A stretch of 64,000 nucleotides of DNA from Paroedura picta (Eukaryota; Chordata; Lepidosauria; Squamata; Gekkonidae), in the NCBI RefSeq assembly GCF_049243985.1, contig NC_135375.1:52030174-52094173 (forward strand), given 5' to 3'. Shown in pieces: positions 9,301-21,300 of this stretch. The first letter of the stretch is position 1. Each line of letters begins with the position of its first letter. The position numbers and the translations under genes are program-made. The notes beneath the pieces were generated by a model. That model did no database searches. It was not told the origin of the DNA and was given only the letters and a program-made list of their open reading frames with translations.

Positions 9301-12300
9301 ATACTATACTATACTATACCATATCATATCACTTGGATTTTTATACGGCCCATTCTTTACAGCTCTGGGCGGTTTACATGCAACATTATGCAATTTTACA
9401 TAGAACATTTAATCTATAACATATAAGTTTCAATACAACATCATAACAACAACAACAACAGTCAGATCCTCATGCAAGTATTTTGTAAGGCACAGGGGAG
9501 CTCATTCATACCAACTTGTAGAGCCTCCTAAGCAAACACTCTGGCACACTATTTGGCAGTGGCATATCTAGCCTATTTGGTGCCCGGGCAGATAGCTTTT
9601 TTTAACAAATCCCCTCCTCTGTTGTTTTGTTTTGCTGTTAAGTTACAGCTGCTCTATGGTAGCCCTATCAGTTTTCAAGGCAAGAGACGTTCTGAAGAGG
9701 TTTGCCATTGCCTGCCTCTGCATCAGCCCTGCTTAGTTTCTGAGATTTGATGAGATCAAAGCCTCTCCACTGTACAAAAAAATTATTCCAGGAATAATCT
9801 TAACACCGCCCGTGGCACCGCGTGCGCCACGGACTAAATAAAAGGGTAAGGGGTTCTGGGGCGGGATGTGTCCGGGATGAGGAAGGGTCCGGATTGGACC
9901 CATCCTCCGGACAGACAATTGGAGGGACCAGCAACTCGCAGTTGCTCCCTTTGCTGCCGGCCTGATGCGTTGGAGGCGCTTTGTGCCTCCGACGCGTCAG
10001 GCCGCCGGGCAGGGAGCCCCCGGCAGTCCCGAGACGTCCCGTCCGCACCGGAGGGAAGGAGGGATGGCGACTGTGACCCGAAGGCTGGAGGCGGCCCGAG
10101 AGCATCCTGGCCGTCCCTTCTTCCCATTGCTTGGCTCTCTCCATTGAAAAAGGTGATCATGTAGCGTCGCTTTAAACCCCTCCGGCTACTGCAGGCCAAA
10201 GGAGACTTGCCCGGGAGTAAACCTCATTAAACCGCCCTGAGGAAGAGCCTGCGCAGCCCCGCTGTGGAGGGTCGTGTGCCTCCACTTCGGTTTGGGCTGC
10301 AGCGACTCGGGTGGCAGAGTCGGGGAAGAGCCAGCTGCTTCCCGAGGGAATCCCCCCGAGGTGCTTTCGGCAAAGCTCATGGTGAAAGGGAAAGCAAAGT
10401 GCTTCTGGAAGCCTCGGGAACTTTTGTGGGAGCTTGCCTCCTTCCCTCCGGTGCGGACGGGACGTCTTGGGACTGCCGGGGACTCCCTGCCCGGCGGCCT
10501 GACCCGCCCGGCCCCGCCGCTGATTGCTTCGCTGCCGACGCCCACAGCCAGTTCGGGGGTCGCCAGTGGCAAGGTAGGCCACGCCGCTGGACTCGCGGGC
10601 CCAGCCCGAGCCACCCCTGCCCGGCCACGCCCCGCCAGACTCCCCAGCCTCGCTAGCGCCCGCTGCATTAAGCCTGCAGCGGGCTTATTTACTAGTCATG
10701 AAATAAAACAAATAAAAACAGCCAGAAAATAGATTCAAGCAGGTAGCCATGTTGGTGTAAAGCAGCAGAACAAAGTCCGCATTTCCTAACCACAACAACC
10801 AAGAAGTTCAGATGCACACAGCATGACACTGGCCTCAAGAGCAACCTTCAAGGGATGGGGGAGGGGGGAGGGAGATAGACTGCAACCCCCACCCTTGGTA
10901 CATCACTGCTATTTGGCATGCCTTTATATGCACCAACATATTTCAGATAAATAAATATCTTTGGTCAATGTTTAAACCCATTTGTGAACATAAACTTGAT
11001 CCCTTTCCACAGAGAAATGTTTGAGCAAGAAAATATGGCAAAGGTAAAAAATGGTTCTTAGTAAGAAATGTGTGCCAGGGTTCAATTTCACTGCTCTTTC
11101 CACTGTGAAGTCATAAGAGAACATTTTTCTTGGGCACAAGATCTACCATGACTAAAAATAACCTACCAAGATGAAGGACAATATTTTTCCTGTGTAGTGT
11201 TCTCCATATTGAAGAAAGAATAAATGACCATGGGTGAAAGAGATCATATAGACCAGTGGTCCCCAACCTTTTTATCACTGGGCACTGGTTAACACTTGAC
11301 AATTTTACTGAGGCCCGGGGGGGTAGTCTTTTGCCAAGGGACATTGCCGCAGCCTGAGCCCCTGCTCCACTTTTTTTCCCACCGGCGCCCCTGACTTCCC
11401 TCTGCCCGTTTGGGGGGGGCGCTGCCAGCAGCAGCTGCACAGTGCCACGCGGAGGGGGAGCCTCAGCCATGGTGGCCACTGGTGAGCACCAAAGGTGAGC
11501 CAGTGGCAGAGTGGCAGGGCAGCCCCCGAGGCAGCAGCTGGGGAGGAGGACAAGGAGGAGGACTGATCCACGAACCAGTACCGGTCTCCGAACCAGGGGT
11601 TGGGGACCACTGCTATAGACTTTCACTTGTGGACCCAAACATTTTCAAAATCAACCCCCCACCCCACCCCCAGAATCATAACACCATACTGGTATTTAGA
11701 ATTCAGGAATACCAATAATTTTTTAGTCCAATATACCTATGCCCCCCCCAAACTAATTTTGGTACTACCAAAATAAATAGCTTACCAGCTATATAAGCAC
11801 ACTGATTTTCCCTCAAAACTCTTTCCGATTTCTTCACCATCTCTCCAACTCCCTTTTTGCCAGGCCAGTCAAATAGTGTCTCCTTCAGATTTCCTTGAAG
11901 GATCTTCATAAAGCAGTGTGAATCCATGTGATCATGGATACTACTACAAATACACATAAAAATAAATTGTTAGCAGAATAAGATGTGAAAATATGCAAGA
12001 ATACGCCAGCTCTTATTGTTTCCTCAAATTATTACTTGCATTTCAAGATCATCTTTCTTTTGCCAAAGAACTCAAGGAGACATATTTGGGCACTCAGGAG
12101 ATCTCCTATTCAAGCATCAAGATGCAGACATGTGCAAAGCTACAGTATCATATAGCTTCTAACTATACTCACAGTTCTTATAAGAAAGCAAAACCCCTTT
12201 CCTAGTCTCAAAGCGCACATGCAGCTTCAACAACAACAGAATTGCTAGTGATCTATGCAATAGGGATGAGACTTACTCCAAAGTGAAAAGTCTGCAAATT

Positions 12301-15300
12301 TACAGGAAAATCTTTCATTTAAAATAAACATGTCATAATCATAGTAATAATAATTAAAAAGTGGCATGTGTTTGTACATATTCTTCAATCCACACATATA
12401 CAATAGTGTTCTTTATGCTAAGGTTAAGATTTGACTTATTTTTAACTAGGAAAGCAATGCCACGTTGTCACTCTCCATCCAAGTTCTGGCGTGTCTGGCA
12501 AATGAAAACAAGCTGTGCTCTTTTATATTTAAGCAACTGCAAGCATTAGTCACAAACCAGAAACCGAGTGAAGGCTGTTCAGGAAAGAAAGGAGCAGACC
12601 ACAGCTTCCAGTTCAAAATACATTGTGATTTTCCAGGCCTGCATAGTTTGTGATTGACCATGTTTAATACATTCAACAGTTGTGCATGATAGGCCCAAAT
12701 TGAACGGAGCTGCCGAAGAAAAAGTTGTAAAGCAATAACCTAATGTTGCAGCTCAGGTCATCCGTCACACATCATGAAGTTAGAACCTTCCACATTTTTC
12801 ACTGCAACTGTATTCAAATTGTAATGGGTAATCAACCGAAAACCACTTCTTCCCTTAACTCCATTCATGTTGCATAGAAATGATTCAATTCATTGCTGAG
12901 TTCAGGCATCATAAACAATCACACTGATTTTAAAGCCAAGACAGGGCATGTAAGAGAACTATTATCAAAGGTTCAGTCTCCTTGCCTCCTAGCAGTTCAT
13001 AATCTGTATCAAAGACTAGACTGGAAAAAAATGAGTCTAAGGATTAGATCACTGTTGTGAACACACTGCTAAAATCATTCCCATGGAGCTTTATGCCCCC
13101 AAAGCATTTTTATTTTTTTTTGCCCCACCAACAGGGTCAACTTATCTATCAGGTAGGGCAGGCACACAGCCTAGGGCCAATGACACTTTTAAGGGCTGAC
13201 AAAAATGTTTTAATTTGTTTTAAAATCAGAAGGGAAAAAATAACTTAAATGTTTTAATTCTTTTCTCATACCAGAAAATGATGAAATTGTAGGTTCCACG
13301 AAAATTAATTAAAACAGAAAATAAATGCTGAAGTATTTAAAGTTATATATTTTTTTGATATTGATATTATGGTGGGAGGCATAAATGCCTTGGGCCCACA
13401 GAAGTCAATAATGCAGCGCTGCCTACAATACATCCTGCAGGATGGCTTACTGAGGAACAGCTCTCTCTGCCTGTCATTCCAAGAGCATGAGGTTGAAGGC
13501 AAGCTCTTTCTCCTCCTTTGCTATTTTCCATCCCTCCATCACTGTCTGTGTGGGTGCAATCCTCTATCTAGGCTTCTGCTTCAGTGCAAAGCAGTAACAG
13601 GTTTGCATAACCCAAAGCTACAAATGAATTTGATTAAATCTTCTCTGTTTGCTGCCTCCACCCTGCAAATTCCCTTGTTCATTCTCGTGATTGCCAAGAT
13701 AAGTGGCGGGTAAGGAATGGTTACACATTCTACTCCTGCTTGTCCTCAGCTTTGCAGCAGAGAAACAATTTCCTAGGTCCCAGTTTGCTGCCAAGTATCT
13801 AGTACTATTTGGCTAGCCCCCCCATGAACCAGCCAGTTCCTCATCCACTGAGAGAATGGACAGAAAAAGAAGGCATTTCTCTTTCATACCATCATCCCAG
13901 CACTTACGCAGTAAACTACTGTGAGTTTGCACGGTTATTGTGTTAAGTGTAGGATTTGGGAGATATGAGATCAAATGCTTTCTCAGCCTAATGCACCTCC
14001 AAAAGTTGTTGTGAGGACTGAAAAAATAAATAAATACAAGGGAAAACTCTTCCGATGAGGGTGGGATAAAAGCACAACACTCTAAAAGATGGCAGGGACC
14101 ATTTATGGCTGGACTTCAACTGTAACTAATTAATATATTTGTTTCCTAAAGGACAAGATCAGCGATTCAGTCCAACCCATGGAGCAGCCAAGAACCAACG
14201 GCAACCCACTAAAAACAAAAGAATGGGCATGTTCTCTGCAGAGTTGCCAAGGATATTCAGATTGGATACTGGTGCTCTCAGATGTCTAAAAATAGAAGAG
14301 ACACTATCTCTGTACAGAGGCAGAGACAACACAACATCCCTTCATTCAACATCATACACAAAGCATTCAGAGCTATGGGAGGTGGGGAGAACTACTACCA
14401 CTATAAGAAAGCACAGAGAAGCAGATCACCAGCACAGCCTTTTCTGATGAATAGGAATTGTGCTCCCTCACAATCCAAAATGTCTAATACTTTTCTATTT
14501 TACTGAGGGCAGAAATGGAATGATACAGACAGACCTGACTCCAAACAAGAACACAACCCACCTAATCGCTTTTTAGAAGGACCAACCAAATTAGACAAAA
14601 CAGTGTGTGAACTCTTCAACAGACTGGATGTGCCTTTGAGACTCACAACTTCATTCTATAACAGGGACCACAGAGACTACCAGGGAAATCCATGTAGAGG
14701 CAGGCAATAACAAACCACCACTGTTCATCTCTTACCTTGAAACCCCACAAGGTCACCAAGTAAAGTGTGACTTGAATGTGATTTCTACCACCAAAAGAAA
14801 TGTCCACAATATTTTGATTGATAGGCTGAAGGCTTAGGACATAAAGATCCAAAACTGCTGCCCTAACTATGCTCCTGAGGTACTGTACACACTTCCTTTC
14901 AGTAATTATTTGCACCTCACTCCTGCCCATCTGCTGTAAGAACAACACACACAGATTGTCATCTGCAATAACAGATGCTTTGTTGAAAGCTCCACCCCTA
15001 TGGGATACTGAGAAACAAACAAGCATAACAAAATGTGGCCATCATTTCACTCTTTTATGCAGAAAATTAATGAAGCAAGGGATACGGAACAGTTGTGCAA
15101 AGAGAGGCCTGGCATCATAAATCAGCTGTGTGCGCTAGATACTTGAAAATGAATAGTGAGAAGCCTAGCCTCTCTCTCCAGCAGCAAACAAAAGTGTCAT
15201 AAAGGTAAACAACAAACTAACTGAGGCATAAGCGTTCTGAAAGTAAAGAATTATGGTTTGATAAAACAGGTTAAGAACAGTCATGTTTTTTAAAAGCGAG

Positions 15301-18300
15301 TGTTGGGGGTTATGAGAAATTATAATGGCTGAGAAAACTCAAGTCTGGTTTAAGCCAGGATGACATGAACTGTTTAATTTCTTTCAAGTGAATAGCCATG
15401 TTGGTTTGAAGTAGTACTACAAAATTTGAGTCCAATGGCACCTTTAAGTCCAACATAGATTTATTCAAGGCATGCACATGAAAGCTCACGCCTTGAATAA
15501 ATCTTTGTTGGTCTTGCCACTGGACTCAAATTTTGTTGCTTAATTTCTTGATGACTTATAATTCGGCATGGTTTCATTGTATAGTCCCTTTGATTTCCTT
15601 TCTTGCAGAAAACTGGCTTTCAGATCTGTAGCAATGTGTCTAGGAAGATTAAAACTTTCATATACTTTCTGAGTGTTGCAATGTCTTATGGCAGATGTGT
15701 GTTCACAGATTCTCTCAAGTAGGTTCTGACATATTTGTCCCATCTTAATAGCTGGCACATGATGGCATGTATTCAATTAGACAACATGCAAGAGGATAAG
15801 TTCAAGATGGTATAGCTGATGTCATTAGGGCCTATAATGTTATAATAGCATTAGCTGAGTGTATGTGGGAACAAAGTTGGCATCTTCCTGTGCTTGATTT
15901 GTCAGAAGCTTCCTGTGCTGTGATTTGTCAGAAGCTGTATTGACTAGGAGGTTGTCTAAGTGAGGAAGAGCTCACCACCCAAAACCTGTCAAAGAGAGAT
16001 ATTCTTTGCCAGGAGGTGCTGTAAGAGTGGTTTAAATTGTGAGCTTGGGTTTGCCTTGTAATAGACATGTTTTGGGTACAAACTCAAGTGCTAAACAGAT
16101 TCCTTTAATTACCCAGGTGGCATTTTGTATTACTTTTACTGGCAAATATATATATGGAACATGAGCATGATGGAATAGGCAGCCACCCAGTACTAGGTCA
16201 TAAAGCAGCAACAATAGCCGCAAAGTACCCATCTGGAGTCCTTTGGTACCTCCTTCCAAAACTTAAAAGGCTGAATTAATGTATGTCATTTGAATTACTT
16301 AACAGCTCTTCCCTGTTGGTGTGTACATGAGATAAGCAGAAATGCAACCCAGTCTTCCTAGATTTTACAATGCACTCAAAAGTAGAGTCTAGTGTATAGG
16401 CTATATTTCTTCTATCCAAACTGTTTATGTCTTTGCCTCCTCAATTCGCATAAAAACACATATCTAGAGTGTACAATTGTCTTGTTCACCATCCAATTAG
16501 GGCCATAAAAATCTCTTTTTAGCCACTGTCATTGATAAATGGCTACTTATCTGGTCATTGCTGAACGTTATCAAGCAATCAAAATATAAAAGATAATAAC
16601 TATTTCACTATGCTTATAATAGGTTTTTTTAAAAATAAACAGTGGAGTAAAAATTTTCAAGCAGTGTGAGATAGCAAATGCATCTTGTTTTATTTAGTTT
16701 GTATTAATGGACAAGATATTCTGGATGTAAGGTTTGACGCTCAGAGCAATCTTATCTATACTAGGTTATAAACAAAGTATGCAAAGTATGTAAAACAGAT
16801 ACTTGGAGTCTTTATATCTGTGCAGCTTAAAACTGGCACAGATGCATCATACTTTGCCATATTATTTCTTGTATATATTTTGTTACAAACCTGCCATGTC
16901 CTTCTCCCCAGCATAAGATCATCAAATTGAACTTTCCATTTCCTTTATCCACAAGATTTCTTGTATATCTGAAATGATAAAGACATGGTTTCCTTTTTAG
17001 CACCATTAGTAAAAGACAGAACAAATCTAAAAGGCATGCATCCTCGACCTGCATCTTCAAGCATGAAAACAAGGCCAAAGAGACAATCGCTTTTTAAACT
17101 TCCAACTTCCCCACTCTTATCACGCATTGTATGACAATTCTGTTAATCAGATTTTGATGTTTTTTGAGCTATGGATACCCACTATGTACTTGCATCTTGG
17201 TTATTAATATAATCTGCTTTGCAGGATTATAAAAGGGAATTGTGATAATTCATAATCCATTTAGTACAAAGTTACTGCAGTTGAAGTCCAATTAAATAAC
17301 AGAATAACTCTACATAGTACAATCCTTTAAGTAAGCATTGAGCATGCTAAATTCTCATTATTTAGATTTAAAACCAGTCAACATCCAGGTGATAGACCAC
17401 AAAGCCACATCTCCACTGATTTATTTAAAGCACTTATCTCTCAGCATAGCAGTTATTTCATTGATTCATTCATTCTGCCTTTCTTCCCAATGGTGACTCA
17501 AATACCTTTTCCGCACGCAGGGTCAAATTGTGTGATGTCTCCTATTTTTCCCTCCACACTCTGCCTCCCTGTCTTGCATTTCCCCCTCCTCACTAGCAGC
17601 GAAAAAAGCACCAGAGAGAGCAATGTGCTCTTTTACTCACCATCCTGTCAATCAGTGGTGGCAAACAATCGGAGGTTTGTGGGTCTAGCTGACTTAAAAA
17701 AAAATTGAAACCTAAATGCGGTAATGCATACTCACTGCTATGCTGGCGAGCCACTGGATGCTGCTGTCACCCACCCACCCCCCATCCTTAAAAGATTCCG
17801 ACCCTAGGACATCAGAAGTTGGAAACTCAGAAGTCAGAAATCTACTTGGAAAAGCTACTTTTAAGACAAAAGTAGTGTGTGTGTATGCGTGCACATGTGT
17901 GCGTGCATTCAAAGTTCCTGGAGAAATGCCAGGGCACAAGCATTCTGCCAACCAAAGTAAGAACCAACTAGCTGAACTGCACTCACTTTAAGGGTTGCAC
18001 AATAACCCAAGTTTAAGAAGCTGTCTATAAAAAAAAAAAGCACAACCCTAACGGTACTAATATGGGGAAGGGGTGGGATCTGAAGAGAAATAACTAAATA
18101 AAATTAAAGCAGATTCAGGTGGGTAGCCCTGTTAGTCTAAAGCAGCAGAAGAAAGTTTAAGCTCAGTGGCACCTTTAAGCCCAACAAAGTTTAAGCTTTC
18201 CTGTGCATGCTCTTAAGAAAAGAGCATGTTGGGCTTAAAGGCGCCACTGGACTCAAACCTTGTTCTAAAATTAAGCCAGACTGTGTCTTTTCAACTGACA

Positions 18301-21300
18301 AGGGCACCTAACACAGAACTGTAATATTTTCATTACAGATGTTACCAGCAGCTTAGGTGGGTATCCACAATTCTGATGAAGTAGAAGAGTTGGTTTTTAG
18401 ACCCAGCTTTTCACCATCAGAAGGAGTCTCGGTGACTTACAATCACCTTTCCTTCCTCTCCCTACAACAGACACCTTGTGAGGGAAGTGGGGCTGAGAAA
18501 GCTGTAGGAGAACTGTTCTGCAAGAACAGCCCCCCAGAGAACTGTGACTGGCCCAAGGTCACCCAGCTGGCTACATGTGGAGGAGGAGCAGCTCTCCAGA
18601 TTCCCGGCTGCCCTTCTTAACTGCTGCACCTACGCTGCCTCTCGGTATGAAGGCAACTTTGCAGCCTGGTCAGGAGGAAAAGCTCCCGAAAGCAGCCGTC
18701 TCCGAAGTTTGAAGGCGGCAGCTCCTGATTGCCCGACGCGGTGTCTAACCCCCAGAGCCTCCGGGCGATTCAGCGCCGTCACGGGACACAATAAAAGCAG
18801 AATTTGAGACGTCGTTATTGTTGGTTATCTAATCGGATTTAAGGAGCGGAGATCACGCCGCACTTGGCCGCGGCACCTCCGCCAATGACACTTCTCGGCT
18901 GCGCTCCTCGAGGGCGGCTCCGCTCGCTCGCTCGCTCGCTTTGGAACTCCGGGGAGCCAATTCAGCAGCCCCGTCTCTCAGCCCCGCAGGCATTGGCCAA
19001 GCAGCTCGCGGGTGTAGCTGAAGGGCGGCCGCCATTGGCCAGCGGGGCCTCTCCCCCTGGCCCAGCCCCTCATCCGCGCGGCGAAGCGGTGGGAGGGAAA
19101 GGGAAAGGCTGCTCGGCTCGCCTGCGGTGGTGGCGGCTGCCGCCGGCCCAGTGCTCTCCGCACGGCTCCACCGGCGCTTGAATGCACACGGACCTCTCAA
19201 CAGAGCATGTCAGCATCTCCCTCCGCCCCTCCCGCAACCGTGCGGAAAGCCTAAGGGAAGTTTACCGGAGGCTTAGTGCAGGTTTCTGGATTGACTGATG
19301 GCCTTGTAAAAAGTTTGACTTGCAATCACCTGGAAATCTGCATGCACTTTACACCGCACCTGCCATTCTCTCCCATCCCGGGGATTTCTCCACCCACCCT
19401 CACAGGTGAGCAGCCTAAGAGGGCTGAATGGTCATTTGAGCGGCCACCCTTCTCTTTTTACTGCATTCTGTGTTAATGTCAATGTCTCTCATACTTTGGC
19501 TTAACACCCTGTTGTTTAAAACCCAACTTCTGCCTTTTAGCACCATGGCTACTTCTGTACAGGAATTTTCTCCTGCATGGCAGACCCCAGGATCTCCTGT
19601 TCAGGCCTCTTCTTCCTGTGGTTGTCCCTGCAAACTGGATACAAAATAACTTCCTCTGAACAATGGGTTGGCTGTGTGAGGATTTCCTCCTTTGGGCCTG
19701 AGGGGAGGGGATGGAACTAAACTCTGTGCTTTGGTCCTTGGTCCTGCAGGTGCTCCCCATCCCAGCCGAGCTCTTCTGTAGCTTCACAGTGGTGTTCAGC
19801 TGGGAAAAGAAGGGGCTTCCAGGTCTCAGCGGGCCTCTGCCTCAGCCATGACTGTGCTGTAAAAATGGGGAGTACCAATGAGTGCACTTGCAGAATGCAG
19901 CTGGGATTTTTTCATTGTGCTTTTTGGGATATCAAATCAGGAAGACTCTGAAAACTAAGAAGTCAACAGGACCACCTCTCCTCTTTTCCATTGGTTCCTC
20001 AGAACAAAGACTGAGAGTATGTTGCTGGTCACCCTGTAAGGATCCATTTAGGATGGGAGTTTGCACCTGGGCCTCCCGGATCCTAACATGATGCTCTATC
20101 CACTACACAGCAGTGATGTTCTGTTGATGTTAGAATCATAGAGTTGGAAGGGGCCATACAGGCCATCTAGTCCAGCCCCCTGCTCAATGCAGGATCAGCC
20201 CAAAGCAGTGACCACCCTTAGAGAGACTGGGGCCCCTTTTCAAGGCTGACTATATCAATACTACCACCCCTCTGCCAAAGTACAATGCTGGCCCAGGCAC
20301 TTCCCATTCAATCTGGGCATTCTACCTGGAAAGGGGATTCTTGCAGTAGCTGGATCCTCACCCACGCAACAGCAGCTGGTTTCAGGCAGCAAAGTCACTG
20401 AATATTTTAACCAGGCCTCACCCAGGATCATGGATAGGATGAAAGTAGCAGAAATAGTTGGGAAGAGGAATTAGGAGCAATAACAGTTATTTGGTGTTCA
20501 ATGGGCAATACAAGGGTGGGATCATAGGAGTTTTGGAACTGCACTTATCCCCTTTTCTGTAGCAACAACCAGGATGTGTGTATATAGGAAAAGAAAGAAT
20601 TAATACATTACACCAATTCCACACTGGGGTGGGAATGGGGGGGGGGGGCTGCTACCACCACACAGCCGTGGTAACCCATGAAAAAGAAGCCTAGACTTAG
20701 AGCTCCTAGGATTCATAGGGATAGGCCATGCTTTTCTAACTACTGGTTTAGGCTGGGGTTTGTTTAAAGATTTTTCCGGAATAACTTATTTTTTTGCACT
20801 CAGGTGCATAACTGTATTGGGTTGATGCAGCAGAACACAATTTGACTCCAGTGTATACAAAGTTGTATTCAACATATAAACTTTTGTATGCATGCATGCT
20901 TCATCAGATAAAATTAAATGGAAATGATCAGTCCATACCTATAGCTAGCGGGTGAGCTGAGCATTGAATTAGCGTATAGCATAATGAGGATGTTTACCCA
21001 ATATTTCTTGTTTGATCCTTGATTCTGGTAAACATCCTCATTATGCTTCATAATAGTATACTACTCATCCTCATCCTAGGGGACAGGAACAACAAGCTTA
21101 TTTTATAAGGTTACAATTTGCTTGGGTTTGATTCTGAGGGAGGGGGAACATAACAAAGGCAATAAATCTCTGCCTTGTTATTCCTGTTTGGTCCCTGAAT
21201 CTGTTAAAACATTATTCTGTATGCTAATTTACTACTCACCCTCTAGCTATATGTATGGACTGGTAATTTCCACGTTATTGTATCCGAAGAAGCATGCTTG

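Noticed and set aside
9000-9426. Frames rich in YYIL and IILYT
   Set aside because: They are translations of the AT microsatellite beside the Helitron.
18853-19200. 115-aa minus and 105-aa plus frames in the intron 1 CpG island
   Set aside because: Both strands are open because of GC-rich composition; no domain or matching splice sites. The island itself is kept as a finding.
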